Shown here: positions 25,972 to 37,076 of the stretch, one piece after another
How positions within the stretch are numbered: position 1 is the stretch's first letter
Layout: the number at the start of each line of letters is the position of its first letter
Assembly: GCF_030345095.1 (NCBI RefSeq)
Contig: NZ_CP128360.1
Coordinates: 1,550,001-1,614,000 of the forward strand
Direction: 5' to 3'
Length of the DNA: 64,000 bases
Origin: Solwaraspora sp. WMMA2056
GTDB taxonomy: Bacteria > Actinomycetota > Actinomycetes > Mycobacteriales > Micromonosporaceae
Translations under genes and position numbers: made by a program
Notes under the pieces: generated by a model
Told to the model about the DNA's origin: nothing
Seen by the model: the letters and a program-made list of their open reading frames with translations, nothing else
The model's database searches: none

Positions 25972-26883
25972 GTGAGTGAGGGGCAGCGGGGGAGCGACCA
26001 CGGCGGGCAGCAGGGCGGCGACCAGGGCGAGCAGCGGCGCGGCACGCTGTCGGTGGTGCCGACGCCGATCGGCAACCCACGCGACATCACGCTGCGGGCG
26101 CTGGACGTGCTGCGGACCGCCGGGCTGGTCGCCGCCGAGGACACCCGGCGGGCCCGGCGGCTACTCGACGCGCACGACATCGACGTGCGGGTGGTCAGCT
26201 GCTACGACCACAACGAGCAGGCCCGGACCAAGGAGCTGGTCGCCGCGCTGAACGCTGGCACCGACGTCGCGTTGATCTCCGACGCCGGTACGCCGCTGGT
26301 CAACGATCCCGGCTACCTGGTGGTCGGGGCGGCGCTCGCCGACGGGCTACGGGTCGACCCGCTGCCGGGGGCGAGCGCTGCGGTGAGCGCGCTGGTCGGC
26401 TCCGGCCTGCCGGCCAACCGATTCCTGTACGTCGGGTTCCTGCCCCGCAAGTCGGCCGCCCGCCGGACCGCGTTGACCGAGGTCGCCCCGGTGGCCGCCA
26501 CGTTGATCTTCTTCGAGGCGCCGCACCGGGTGGTGGAGATGCTGGCCGACGTGCGCGAGGTGCTCGGCGACCGGTCGGTGGCGCTGGTGCGCAACCTGAC
26601 CAAGTCGTACGAGGAGTGGCTGCGCGGGCCGCTGTCCCAGGTGTACGCCGACCTGGCGGCCCGCGACGAGGTCAGGGGTGAGGTGACCGTGGTGGTGGAG
26701 GGTGCCCGGCGTCGCGAGTCGGCGACCGGCGGCGGTGCCGGTGCGCTCGACCCGGACCGGGTGATCGAGCTGTTGCTCGGCGCGGGCCTGGACACCCGTA
26801 CGGTCCGGTCGCTCGCGGGTGAGCTGACCGGTCTGCACCGCAACGAGGTCTACGACCGGGTATCGGCGCTGCGCCCCCGGTGA
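25972..26883 (+). CDS. rsmI: 16S rRNA (cytidine1402-2'-O)-methyltransferase
   Basis: A 303-residue RsmI of the tetrapyrrole-methylase fold. It methylates the ribose of C1402 in 16S rRNA, fine-tuning decoding at the P site. Characteristic segments are VPTPIGNPRDITLRALDVL, AAEDTRRARRLL, ALISDAGTPLVNDPGY, the SAM loop LPGASAAVSALVGSGLP, and LIFFEAPHRVVEML. The N-terminal 24 residues (Gly/Gln-rich) are an extension beyond the usual start near TLSVVPTPIGN. The gene starts with GTG six bases after a TACCAT -10-like element. It is separate from the regulator operon upstream. Confidence 0.95.
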   Translation: MSEGQRGSDHGGQQGGDQGEQRRGTLSVVPTPIGNPRDITLRALDVLRTAGLVAAEDTRRARRLLDAHDIDVRVVSCYDHNEQARTKELVAALNAGTDVALISDAGTPLVNDPGYLVVGAALADGLRVDPLPGASAAVSALVGSGLPANRFLYVGFLPRKSAARRTALTEVAPVAATLIFFEAPHRVVEMLADVREVLGDRSVALVRNLTKSYEEWLRGPLSQVYADLAARDEVRGEVTVVVEGARRRESATGGGAGALDPDRVIELLLGAGLDTRTVRSLAGELTGLHRNEVYDRVSALRPR

Positions 26884-26901
26884 AGGGGTCGAATAGATCT
26901 A

Positions 26902-26930
26902 TTGACATGCTCGAAACACGCTGCGAATAT
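26902..26930 (+). promoter_or_regulatory. Consensus promoter of the GH9 cellulase
   Basis: A perfect -35 TTGACA (26902-26907) and a -10-like GAATAT (26925-26930) are separated by 17 bp. The expected transcription start is near 26937, just before the CebR box. Confidence 0.7.
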
Positions 26931-26944
26931 TCGAGTACTGCGGG

Positions 26945-26958
26945 TGGGAGCGCTCCCA
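26945..26958. promoter_or_regulatory. CebR operator
   Basis: TGGGAGCGCTCCCA is a perfect 14-bp palindrome identical to the CebR box known from Streptomyces cellulase and cellobiose-uptake genes. CebR (LacI family) leaves this site when cello-oligosaccharides are present. Its location just downstream of the expected transcription start supports repression of the GH9 gene in the absence of cellulose. Confidence 0.88.
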
Positions 26959-27037
26959 TCCGCTGCTTTCGATGCACGACCGCTGACGCGGCGTCCGGCC
27001 CCACGGCGGCGCCGCACGACCATCGAAAGGACCCGGC

Positions 27038-29302
27038 GTGTCGATACTCTCCCGGCGGCGGACCGTTCCGCTCGCCGTTACCGCGGTGACGGCGCTGACC
27101 GCCACCGCCCTCACCGCCGCCGTTCCCGCCCACGCGCAGGACGAGGCACCCGAACAGATCGTCAACGGCACCTTCGACGACGGCCACGAACCCTGGTGGG
27201 GCACTCCCAACATCACCCTCGACTCCAGCAGCCAGCAGCTCTGTGCCGACATCCCCGGTGGCACCGTCAACCCGTGGGACGTCATCATCGGCCAGGACAA
27301 CGTCCCGCTGGTCGCCGGTGAGACGTACGAGTACAAGTTCTTCGCCACCGCCACCCCGAACAAGGTGATCCGGGCGTTGATCCAGCTGCCGGTCGACCCG
27401 TGGACCCAGTTCATGGCGGCCAACCCCGAGGTCAGCGTCTCCGGCAACAACTACACGTACACCTTCACCGCCCCGGTGGACCTGCCCAACGCGCAGGTCG
27501 CCTTCCAGGTCGGCGGCAGCACCGACCCGTGGCGGCTCTGCCTCGACAACGTCTCGCTGCGCGGCGGGGCGGAACCGGAGGAGTACGTGCCGGACACCGG
27601 ACCCCGGGTACGGGTCAACCAGGTCGGCTACCTTCCGAAGGGGCCGAAGAACGCCACCCTCGTCGCCGACGCCACCGACCCGCTGCCCTGGAAGCTGTAC
27701 GACTCAGGCGGCAAGGTCGTCGTCAACGGCAAGACGAAGCCGCACGGGCTGGACGAATCCTCCGGCCAGAATGTCCACTCGATCACGTTCAGCCGCTTCG
27801 TCCGGCCCGGCACCGGCTACACCCTGGTCGCCGACGGCGAGACCAGCTACCCGTTCGAGATCGGCACCACCTTCTACACCCAGCTGCGCGCCGACGCGCT
27901 GAAGTTCTACTACACCCAGCGCAGCGGCATCGAGATTCGCGACGAGCTGCGGCCCGGCTACGGCCGCCCGGCCGGGCACGTCGGCGTCGCCCCCAACCAG
28001 GGTGACCTGGAGGTGCCCTGCCAGCCCGGCGTCTGTGACTACACCCTGGACGTCTCCGGTGGCTGGTACGACGCCGGTGACCACGGCAAGTACGTCGTCA
28101 ACGGCGGCATCTCCGTCTACCAGCTGATGAACGAGTACGAGCGGAGTCTGCGGGTCGGCCAGGGCAACTCGTGGCTGCAGCGCGACGGCGTGCTGGACCT
28201 GCCGGAGAGCGGCAACAACCTGCCGGACATCCTCGACGAGGTTCGCTGGCAGCAGGAGTTCCTGCTGAAGATGCAGGTCCCGGCCGGGCAGCCGCTGGCC
28301 GGCATGGCCCACCACAAGATCCACGACGCCGCGTGGACCGGTCTGCCGCTGCTGCCGCACCTGGACGCCCAGCTGCGGGAGCTGCACCCGCCGTCGACCG
28401 CAGCCACCCTCAACCTGGCGGCGACCGCCGCCCAGGCGGCGCGGGTCTTCACGCCGTACGATCCGGCCTTCGCCGAGCGCAACCTGCGCGCGGCCCGGAC
28501 CGCGTGGGCGGCGGCCAAGGCCAACCCCGAGATGTACGCCGACCCGGCCGACGCCATCGGCGGCGGTCCCTACGACGACGTCGACGTCACCGACGAGTTC
28601 TACTGGGCGGCGGCCGAGCTGTACCTGACCACCGGTGAGCGGGAGTTCCGCGACTTCGTGCTCGCCTCGCCGCACCACACCGGTGACATCTTCAAGGAGG
28701 GTGCGTTCGGCTGGCAGTGGACCGCGCCGCTGGGCCGGATGGCGCTGGCCACGGTGCCGAACAGCCTGCCGGGCTGGTGGCAGGTACGGGCGTCGGTGAT
28801 CGAGGCGGCGGACCGCTACCTGGCCACGCTCAAGGCCCACCCGTACGGCATCCCGTACACCCCGGTCGGCAACATCTACGACTGGGGTTCGAACAGTGTC
28901 ATCGTCAACAACGCGATCGTGATCGCCACCGCGTACGACCTGACCGGCAAGGAGAAGTACCGCGACGGGGTGCTGCAGTCGATGGACTACATCTTCGGCC
29001 GCAACGCGCTCAACATCTCCTACGTCACCGGCTACGGAACGGTGTCGTCGCAGAACCAGCACTCCCGCTGGTACGCCCGGCAGCTCAACCCTGAGCTGCC
29101 GAACCCGCCGCGTGGCACGCTCGCCGGCGGCCCGAACTCGTCGATCCAGGACCCGGTGGCGCAGCGCCTGCTGGCCGGTTGCGCGCCGCAGTTCTGCTAC
29201 GTCGACGACATCGAGTCCTGGTCCACCAACGAGTTGACCATCAACTGGAACGCGCCGTTGGCCTGGATCGCGGCCTTCATCGTCGACCAGGGTCGCGGCT
29301 GA
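27038..29302 (+). CDS. Secreted GH9 cellulase with N-terminal CBM and Ig-like domain
   Basis: A 754-residue endoglucanase or exoglucanase. Residues 1-33 form a signal peptide ([20 protein letters not shown], cleavage near AHA). Residues about 36-180 are a CBM4/9-type carbohydrate-binding module, about 188-280 an Ig-like CelD_N domain ([20 protein letters not shown]), and about 285-750 the GH9 (alpha/alpha)6 barrel. Catalytic features are [18 protein letters not shown] (the Asp pair that activates water, about 340-350), [17 protein letters not shown] with LAGGPN, and the general acid Glu in [18 protein letters not shown] 27038 has GAAAGGA six bases upstream. It hydrolyses beta-1,4-glucan by inversion. 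It has its own strong promoter and a CebR box. A 64-bp palindromic element follows the stop. Confidence 0.95.
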   Translation: MSILSRRRTVPLAVTAVTALTATALTAAVPAHAQDEAPEQIVNGTFDDGHEPWWGTPNITLDSSSQQLCADIPGGTVNPWDVIIGQDNVPLVAGETYEYKFFATATPNKVIRALIQLPVDPWTQFMAANPEVSVSGNNYTYTFTAPVDLPNAQVAFQVGGSTDPWRLCLDNVSLRGGAEPEEYVPDTGPRVRVNQVGYLPKGPKNATLVADATDPLPWKLYDSGGKVVVNGKTKPHGLDESSGQNVHSITFSRFVRPGTGYTLVADGETSYPFEIGTTFYTQLRADALKFYYTQRSGIEIRDELRPGYGRPAGHVGVAPNQGDLEVPCQPGVCDYTLDVSGGWYDAGDHGKYVVNGGISVYQLMNEYERSLRVGQGNSWLQRDGVLDLPESGNNLPDILDEVRWQQEFLLKMQVPAGQPLAGMAHHKIHDAAWTGLPLLPHLDAQLRELHPPSTAATLNLAATAAQAARVFTPYDPAFAERNLRAARTAWAAAKANPEMYADPADAIGGGPYDDVDVTDEFYWAAAELYLTTGEREFRDFVLASPHHTGDIFKEGAFGWQWTAPLGRMALATVPNSLPGWWQVRASVIEAADRYLATLKAHPYGIPYTPVGNIYDWGSNSVIVNNAIVIATAYDLTGKEKYRDGVLQSMDYIFGRNALNISYVTGYGTVSSQNQHSRWYARQLNPELPNPPRGTLAGGPNSSIQDPVAQRLLAGCAPQFCYVDDIESWSTNELTINWNAPLAWIAAFIVDQGRG

Positions 29303-29344
29303 TCCACCGTCCGCTGCCCCTTCCCGCCCCTCCCCTCCCATGAT

Positions 29345-29412
29345 CGCGACGATCTTGCGCTTATCGTTGGACGAAACGGACAAAAGTTCTCGATAAGTGC
29401 AAGATCGTCGCG
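29345..29412. repeat. Dispersed palindromic element, copy 1
   Basis: A long hairpin with a 14-bp outer arm, CGCGACGATCTTGC (29345-29358) pairing with GCAAGATCGTCGCG (29399-29412), an inner stem CTTATCG/CGATAAG, and a loop of about 24 nt containing GGACGAAACGGAC. A second copy of the same 64-bp core, in reverse orientation, lies at 46636-46699. Here it sits between the convergent GH9 and M28 genes and could act as a bidirectional terminator. Confidence 0.85.
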
Positions 29413-29437
29413 TCGCGTCGCGGGGCAAGATCGTCGC

Positions 29438-29459
29438 GGGGCGGGGCGGGGCGGGGCGG
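29438..29459 (+). repeat. (GGGGC)n tract
   Basis: Four consecutive GGGGC units and a further GG lie between the convergent GH9 and M28 genes. The sequence can form a G-quadruplex. It is preceded at 29424-29437 by a partial duplicate of the right arm of the palindromic element. Confidence 0.85.
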
Positions 29460-29471
29460 AGTGGGTGGGGG

Positions 29472-31880
29472 TCAGAACGGGTAGGTGCGGGCGACGGTGA
29501 CCAGCTCACTGGTGTGCGAGCCGGCGATCCCCACCCCGAGGGGGCGGGGCGTGAAACCGGGCAGGTCCTGGAGGCCGTCGCTGCCGTCGGTGACCCGGAT
29601 CCGCACCGAACCGTCGCCGGAGCCGGCCTGCAGTACCAGGGCGATCTCCAGCCCTTGCGGCGGCGGGGCGTGGAACACCGTACCGAAGCTCCACAGCCCA
29701 GCCTGGTAAGTGCCAGCGGCGGTACCCACCGGCAGGTCCTTCCCGGCGACCCGCGCCGACACCACCGTCGTCGACCCGGCCGCGACGTGCAACGTCACCA
29801 GCCGTACCGGGCGCTGCGGCAGCAGCCGCAGCCGCACCGTGCGCTGCCCGTCGGCGTCGACGCCGGTGTCGTCGAGCAGGTCCAGTGCCGGGGCCGGCAG
29901 GTCCGCCGCCGGGGCCGGCCCGGCACGCAGCGACTCGCCGCCCAGCAGCGGGAACTCGGCGTCCACCGTGGTGGTCGTGGCGACGTACCCGGCGGTCCAG
30001 GGCTGCGGCCGGGTCTCCTCGGTCAACCATCTGGCCTGCCCGGTGTCGGTGTCCAACGCGTACATCAGATGGGTCGGCACCGGATGGTCGGCGTCGAACC
30101 GGTCCACCGCCAGGCCGACCCCGACCAGCACCAGCGCCGCCAGCGCGGTGGCGACCGCGGGCACTGGCCCGGCGCGACGGGCCCGGACCGCCGCCAGCCC
30201 CCGCTGACCGCCGGCCTGTGGCAGGGCCAGATCCAGCACCGGCAGCGCCGCGAACGCCAGCAGCACCGCGACGAACGCGGCGACCCCGCCCAACCCCAGG
30301 CCCAGCGCCGGGAAGAGCAGCACCACCGTGGGCAGCAGGATCAGTACGCCGACCGACGCCCCGGCGGTCACCGCGACCACCGGCCACGCCCCGGTGGGCC
30401 GCACCGACAGCGCCACCAGACACCCGGCGGCACCCGCCAACGCCGGCAGCACCGCCAGGTACGACCCGCCGGGGGCGAACCCGGCGAGCAGCAGACCGAG
30501 CAACGCCAGCCAGGCCAGGCCGCCGACGGCGAGCGCCGCCGGGCCGACCCGCCGGCGCAGCAGGGCGTACCAGGTGAAGACCACGGCCGCGGTCAGCGCC
30601 AGCACCGCCAGCCGGTACGGCACCGGCCGGTACGGGTCGAGCAGGTCGGCGTACTGCGGCCGGAGCCCGACCACGACGGCCCAGAGCGCCTGCCCGGCGG
30701 CCGGCGCGGCGACCAGCGGTACGCCGGCCAGCCCGACGCCGGCGGCCAGCTGCGGCCAGCTGGCCCGACCCCGGCGGCGGGTCAGCCAGGCCAGCGCCCC
30801 GACGGCCACGGCGGCCAGCACCGCCAACGGCCAGGTCAGCGTGCCCGAGTAGTGCACCAGCCCGGCCGGGGTGGGGAAATAGGTGGCGTCGGTGTCGGCG
30901 GCCGGTGCCGACAGGTCGACCGCGCCGAACCCGCGCGCCAGGCCGAGGGTGTTGTCGCCGTGGTGCTGCAGGCTGGCCAGACTCATCGACGCCGCGGTGT
31001 CCTGCGGGGTGTGGTAGACCGCCGAGCCGTCGATGTACGCCGAGTTCAGCCCGGCGAATCCGGCGTCGAGGAACGGCGTGAAGTCGGTGTCGTTGGGCAG
31101 CGCCCGGTACACCTCGACCGCGAACGACGTACCGACCGGGTGCGGCGCGGCGCGGCCGAAGACGTCGATCAGCGCGGCGTTGCCCCGGGAGGTCTCGAAG
31201 GTGACCACCGGGCCGCTGCTGCCCCGCGCCTCCAGGTTGAGCACCACGGCGTCGCGGTCCACGGCGAGCGCGTGCCCGGCGACGAACGCCGACGCGCCGC
31301 ACAGGCAGGCTTCCTCGGCGTCGGTGAACAGCAGTACGACGTCGTTGCGTGGCCGGTCGCCCTCGATCAGCGCGCGGGCCACCTCGAGCAGCGTGCCGAC
31401 GCCTGCCCCGTCGTCGTTGCCGCCGGGACTGACCTGCGCCGAGTCGTAGTGGGTGACCAGCAGGACCTGGCCGGTGGGATCGGTACCGGGGATCTGGGCG
31501 ATCACGTTGCGGACCCGGGCCAGGGTGGCTCCGGCGGCGGCCCCGCTGAGCTGCCCGGCCTCGCCGCCGATGGTCTCCTGCACCTCCGGCACCAGACCCA
31601 GCCCGGTCAACGTGTCGACGAGGTGGTCGCGGACGGCGTCGTTGGCGGGGCTGCCGACCGGGTGCGGCTGCCGCGCGACCTGTTCGACGTGCCGGTACGC
31701 GCGGGCCGCGCTGAACGCGGTGGCCGGCGCGTCGGCGCCGAGGGGCGTGGGTGGACGCAGGTCGACCAGGGCGCCGGCAGCGACCAGCCCGAGCGCGGCG
31801 AACGCGGCGAGCATGGCGGCCGGGCGGCGGCGGGGCCGGGTGAACGCCCGGTACGCGGCGGCGGCGAGGGGTGCGCCCAT
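29472..31880 (-). CDS. M28-family membrane-anchored peptidase
   Basis: An 802-residue protein similar in layout to vacuolar-type M28 membrane proteases. One N-terminal helix (LAAFAALGLVAAGALVDL, about 24-42) is followed by a zinc aminopeptidase domain (about 55-320). Its metal ligands are visible as VTHYDSAQ (His), GGNDDGAG (bridging Asp), DAEEACL (catalytic and metal Glu), VLNLEARG (Glu) and AVYHTPQD (His). About eight to nine helices follow (about 345-600), and a final extracellular beta-rich domain (about 610-800). The enzyme probably trims peptides outside the membrane. AGGAG lies six bases before the ATG. The long open frames on the opposite strand are composition artefacts. Confidence 0.9.
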   Translation of the reverse strand: MGAPLAAAAYRAFTRPRRRPAAMLAAFAALGLVAAGALVDLRPPTPLGADAPATAFSAARAYRHVEQVARQPHPVGSPANDAVRDHLVDTLTGLGLVPEVQETIGGEAGQLSGAAAGATLARVRNVIAQIPGTDPTGQVLLVTHYDSAQVSPGGNDDGAGVGTLLEVARALIEGDRPRNDVVLLFTDAEEACLCGASAFVAGHALAVDRDAVVLNLEARGSSGPVVTFETSRGNAALIDVFGRAAPHPVGTSFAVEVYRALPNDTDFTPFLDAGFAGLNSAYIDGSAVYHTPQDTAASMSLASLQHHGDNTLGLARGFGAVDLSAPAADTDATYFPTPAGLVHYSGTLTWPLAVLAAVAVGALAWLTRRRGRASWPQLAAGVGLAGVPLVAAPAAGQALWAVVVGLRPQYADLLDPYRPVPYRLAVLALTAAVVFTWYALLRRRVGPAALAVGGLAWLALLGLLLAGFAPGGSYLAVLPALAGAAGCLVALSVRPTGAWPVVAVTAGASVGVLILLPTVVLLFPALGLGLGGVAAFVAVLLAFAALPVLDLALPQAGGQRGLAAVRARRAGPVPAVATALAALVLVGVGLAVDRFDADHPVPTHLMYALDTDTGQARWLTEETRPQPWTAGYVATTTTVDAEFPLLGGESLRAGPAPAADLPAPALDLLDDTGVDADGQRTVRLRLLPQRPVRLVTLHVAAGSTTVVSARVAGKDLPVGTAAGTYQAGLWSFGTVFHAPPPQGLEIALVLQAGSGDGSVRIRVTDGSDGLQDLPGFTPRPLGVGIAGSHTSELVTVARTYPF

Positions 31881-32138
31881 GTGGCTCTCCTGCTGGAGCG
31901 GGGTCGGGTGGACCCATCCTGCCGGACCTGGGCCGGCCGGGTCACCGGCCGACGGTCCGGTGGCCTAGTTTGTGAACATGCCCGCCCTCGCATCCGACGG
32001 TCCGACCGACCGCGCCACCAACACGGTGGCTGCGGTTGTGTGTCGGGTCAGGGTGGGAGACGATCGGCGGGTCACTTTCAAGGAGCCGGCCATCGACATT
32101 CACCGACCGCGACGCCGGTGCCTGCATGGCGGGCCGGC

Positions 32139-33373
32139 ATGACCGGTTCGTCGGTGGTGCCGCCCCGCTCCCAGCCCTGTGCGCAGACCGGTGAGTCGAC
32201 CGACGGGCTGACGCCCCTGCCGCCGACGCGGCGGCTGCGGGTGCTGCTGGTCGAGGACGACGAAGGCGACGCCTTCCTCGTCGGCGAGCTGCTGGCCGAG
32301 GCGCAGGCGGCGGTCGATCTGGTGGTGGCGAACAGCCTCAACCAGGCGCGGGAACGTATCGCCGGGGTCGACTGCGTACTGCTCGATCTGGGGCTGCCGG
32401 ACGCGCAGGGGCTGGACGGCCTGCGTCGGGTGCTGGGCGTGGCCGGTCGGGCGGCGGTCTGCGTCCTGACCGGCCGTCAGGACGAGCACCTCGGGGTGGA
32501 CGCCGTCGCCGAAGGCGCCCAGGACTACCTGGTCAAGGGCCAGGTCGACGGGGTGCTGCTGAGCCGGGCACTGCGGTACGCGGTGGAACGCAAGCGGGCC
32601 GACGAGAACGCCCGCCGGCTGCGGGAGGTGGAGCTGCGGCAGGCCGAGTCGGCCCGGCTGGAGCGGGGTCTGCTGCCGCAGCCGCTGATGGAGACCGACG
32701 AGATCTCGGTGCACACGTTCTACCGGCCGGGCCGGCACGCGGCACTGATCGGCGGCGATTTCTTCGACGTGGTGCAGACCTCGCCGGAGCGGGTCGACCT
32801 GATCGTCGGTGACGTCTGCGGGCACGGCGCCGACGAGGCGGCGCTCGGCGTCGAGCTGCGGGTCGCCTGGCGGGCGCTGGTGCTGGCCGGGGTGGCCGAC
32901 GACGCCGTACTGCCGGCGTTGGAGCAGGTGCTGATGAGCGAACGCCGGCTCCGGGAGATCTTCGCCACGGTGGCTGCGGTCCGGCTGGATCTGCAGGCGA
33001 ACCGGGCCACGGTACGGTTGGCGGGACATCCACCTCCGCTGCTGTTCAGCGGCGGCCAGGTCCGGCCGGTGCCCGCGCCGGGGGGCCTGCTGCTCGGTGT
33101 CCGACCCCGCCCACCCCGCGCTTTCGATGTGGAGTTCGACACCGATGAGTGGTCCCTGTTGATGTACACCGACGGTCTGATCGAGGGGCGCCTCGGCGAC
33201 TCCAACGAGCGCCTCGACGTCGCCGGTCTGCAGCGGCTGGTGGCCGAGCCGGCGGCCCGCGCGGTGCCGTTGCCGGCGTTGCCGGGCTGGCTGGTCGGCC
33301 GGGCCGAGGAGATCAACGGTGGTCCGCTCGCCGACGACGTCGCGATGCTGCTGGTCAGCCGGGGCGGCGGCCG

Positions 33374-33377
<4 letters not shown>
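32139..33377 (+). CDS. Response regulator - PP2C (SpoIIE-type) phosphatase
   Basis: A 412-residue protein. Residues about 33-155 are a receiver domain (LLVEDDEGDAFL acidic pocket, phosphoacceptor Asp in CVLLDLGLPDAQG, conserved Lys in YLVKGQ). A short coiled coil (about 160-195, RRLREVELRQAESARLERGL) leads into a PPM/SpoIIE phosphatase domain (about 200-410: IGGDFFDVV, DVCGHGADEA, LLMYTDGLIEGR, DDVAMLLV). Such RsbU-like enzymes dephosphorylate anti-sigma antagonists in partner-switching stress pathways. The stop overlaps the histidine kinase start (ATGA), so the phosphatase is probably activated by that kinase. The start is uncertain: GTG 32119 is an in-frame alternative, and neither has a clear ribosome site. 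Confidence 0.9.
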
Positions 33378-34984
<1,607 letters not shown>

Positions 34985-34998
34985 TGATGGAGGCGGCA

Positions 34999-35448
34999 AT
35001 GACCGAACCGGACGGCAAGAGCCCGATCGAGGTGCTGCTCGTCGAGGACGACCCGGGCGACGTGTTGATGACCCAGGAGGCGTTCGAGGAGCACAAGGTC
35101 CGTAACCGGCTCAACGTCGTGTCCGACGGAGCCGAGGCCCTGGCGTACCTGCGCCGGGAAGGTAAGTACGCCGACGCGGTGGTGCCCGACCTGATCCTGC
35201 TCGACCTGAACCTGCCCCGCCGGGACGGCCGGGAGGTGCTGGAGGAGATCAAGAAGGACGACGAGCTGGGCCGGATCCCGGTGGTGGTGCTGACCACGTC
35301 GCAGGCCGACGAGGACATTCTGCGCTCCTACCAGCTGCACGCCAACGCGTACGTGACCAAGCCGGTGGACTTCGAGCGGTTCATCGCGGTGATCCGCCAG
35401 ATCGACGAGTTCTTCGTCAGCGTGGTGAAGCTGCCACCGCGTGGCTGA
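34999..35448 (+). CDS. Rcp1-like single-domain response regulator
   Basis: A 149-residue receiver with no output domain. It contains [18 protein letters not shown], the phosphoacceptor Asp in [26 protein letters not shown] and the conserved Lys in [12 protein letters not shown]. These are the hallmarks of the Rcp1 group that receives phosphate from kinases like the one encoded just upstream. GGAGG lies five bases before ATG 34999; earlier in-frame ATGs at 34984 and 34987 overlap the kinase stop. It probably relays or drains phosphate in the cascade. Confidence 0.92.
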   Translation: MTEPDGKSPIEVLLVEDDPGDVLMTQEAFEEHKVRNRLNVVSDGAEALAYLRREGKYADAVVPDLILLDLNLPRRDGREVLEEIKKDDELGRIPVVVLTTSQADEDILRSYQLHANAYVTKPVDFERFIAVIRQIDEFFVSVVKLPPRG

Positions 35449-35451
35449 CGC

Positions 35452-36252
35452 ATGATCGACGAGGTAGGGAAGCTGCTGCGGGACGCGGCGGAGCAGGCGG
35501 TGCTGCCCTGGTTCCGCCGGTTGTCCGCGGAGCACATCGACGAGAAGGGCCCCGGTGACCTGGTGACCGTCGCCGACCGGCGGTCCGAGGAGATCATCAC
35601 CGCCGGGCTGCTGCGGCTGGCCCCGGATTCGGTCGTGGTCGGCGAGGAAGCGGTCTCGGCCGACGCCGACCTGCTGCACCGGCTGCGCGACGCCGGCCGG
35701 GTCTGGCTGGTGGACCCGATCGACGGTACGGCGAACTTCGCCGCCGGCCGTCGACCGTTCGTGATGATGGTGGCGCTGCTCGACGCCGGCCAGCCGGTGG
35801 CGAGCTGGATCTACGATCCGGTCGCCGACTCGTTGGCGGTGGCGCGCCGGGGTGCCGGCAGCGCGGTGGACGGCGTACCGCTGGGTGTCGGGGGAAACGG
35901 CGCGGCACCGCCGCTGCGGACCTTGCGTGGCGCGGTGCCGTTGAAGTATCTGCCGGACCGGGTCCGGGTCACCGTGCAGGCCGGCGGGGGCCAGGTGGGT
36001 GCGGTGCTGCCGGGGCAGCACTGCGCGGGTCGGGAGCACTGGGACATCGCCGCCGGTACGCAGGACTTCGCCCTGTTCTGGCGGACCTTGCCGTGGGACC
36101 ACGTGCCGGGGACGCTGCTGGTCGAGGAGTCGGGTGGGGTGGCGCGGCGCCTCGACGGCGGACCGTACGACTTCACCGACGACCGGGCCGGTCTGTTGGT
36201 GGCCCGGTCGGAGGCGGCCTGGCAGGAGCTGCAGCGGGCGCTGCTGGGCTGA
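35452..36252 (+). CDS. Inositol monophosphatase-family phosphatase
   Basis: A 266-residue Mg2+-dependent phosphatase of the IMPase/FBPase/CysQ superfamily. The metal sites are GEEA (about 63-67), WLVDPIDGTANFAAG (about 83-97) and WDHVPGTLLVEESGGVARR (about 215). The conserved AD in VTVADRRSEE is also present. It removes phosphate from a small substrate such as inositol-1-phosphate, histidinol phosphate or a nucleotide; the exact one cannot be decided. The start is 3 bp after the response-regulator stop, so it belongs to the same transcript. A mechanistic link to the signalling genes is not obvious. Confidence 0.9.
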   Translation: MIDEVGKLLRDAAEQAVLPWFRRLSAEHIDEKGPGDLVTVADRRSEEIITAGLLRLAPDSVVVGEEAVSADADLLHRLRDAGRVWLVDPIDGTANFAAGRRPFVMMVALLDAGQPVASWIYDPVADSLAVARRGAGSAVDGVPLGVGGNGAAPPLRTLRGAVPLKYLPDRVRVTVQAGGGQVGAVLPGQHCAGREHWDIAAGTQDFALFWRTLPWDHVPGTLLVEESGGVARRLDGGPYDFTDDRAGLLVARSEAAWQELQRALLG

Positions 36253-36268
36253 CGCCGGCACTGCGCCG

Positions 36269-36979
36269 TCAGCGCGGGCTGGTGCCGGCGTGGGCGAGGG
36301 CGCTGGCCGAGCGCCGTCCGACGATCGCCGGTGCCTCGTGTACGAGGGAGTCGTCGGTCAGCGCCGCCACCATGAACAGGGCGAAGTCGGTCCGCCGGGT
36401 CAGGTTGCTGGCGAGGACCGGGTCACCGACGTGCCGGCTCCACACGGGTAGCCCCTGGCTTTCGCCCTCTTCGAGGTCGCTGCCGCGCACGACCGTCCAC
36501 CGGCGGTCGCTGGCGAAGATCCGCCGGCACGCCTCCACCTGGTCGTCGACCTCGACGGCCCGGATCGCGCGGGCCAGCCAGGTGACGAGCCGTACGGTGG
36601 CCCGGAACCGCCACGAGTAGCGGTCCTGCCCGTCGCGGCTGACGTGCCAGCCGCACGAGAAGACCAGCCGGGCGTCGGGTTCGCTGTGATCGAGTACGGC
36701 CTGCGCGGTGCCGGACGAGTACTGCTGCACACCCCAGGGGGCGAGCACGGTCAGGACCGCGTCGCAGCCGGCGACCGCCGTACGGATCGCGGCCCGGTCG
36801 TTGGTGGGTGCCGGCACGATGGTGATCCGGTCCGCGACGGCGGCGAGTTTCGGGACGCTGCGTTCGCGGCACACGCCGACGACCTCGTAGCCGCGGTCCA
36901 GGCAGTGCTGCACCAGGTACTGGCCGAGTTTGCCCGAGGCACCGACGACGCAGACGCGCCGGATCCGTTTGTTGCTCAT
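36269..36979 (-). CDS. NAD(P)-binding NmrA-like oxidoreductase
   Basis: A 236-residue protein with an N-terminal Rossmann motif (VCVVGASGKLGQYLVQHCLD, about 9-28), the form used by NmrA/NAD(P)H-binding atypical SDRs. Later segments (CDAVLTVLAPWGVQQYSSGT, RWTVVRGSDLEEGESQGLPV) fit this family. No YxxxK triad is evident, so it may be a redox sensor or a flavin-reductase-like enzyme. GAAGG lies six bases before ATG 36979. Its promoter overlaps one of two palindromes shared with the divergent TetR gene, so it is almost certainly controlled by that repressor. Confidence 0.88.
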   Translation of the reverse strand: MSNKRIRRVCVVGASGKLGQYLVQHCLDRGYEVVGVCRERSVPKLAAVADRITIVPAPTNDRAAIRTAVAGCDAVLTVLAPWGVQQYSSGTAQAVLDHSEPDARLVFSCGWHVSRDGQDRYSWRFRATVRLVTWLARAIRAVEVDDQVEACRRIFASDRRWTVVRGSDLEEGESQGLPVWSRHVGDPVLASNLTRRTDFALFMVAALTDDSLVHEAPAIVGRRSASALAHAGTSPR

Positions 36980-37009
36980 GATCAGCCTTCCGGTTCGTGT
37001 CGGGGTTAA

Positions 37010-37047
37010 CCTTACGCTGTAAGGCAGCGTAGGCTTACGACGTAAGG
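37010..37047. promoter_or_regulatory. Twin TetR operators in NmrA-like/TetR intergenic region
   Basis: Two inverted repeats of the same consensus occur: CCTTACGCTGTAAGG (37010-37024) and CTTACGACGTAAG (37034-37046), with centres about 23 bp apart. The second lies inside the 17-bp spacer of a minus-strand promoter (-35 TTGACT at 37049-37054, -10 TACGCT at 37026-37031) that reads into the NmrA-like gene, so binding would block it. Confidence 0.75.
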
Positions 37048-37076
37048 CAGTCAAGGGTGGTGGGAGGTGACCGGCG

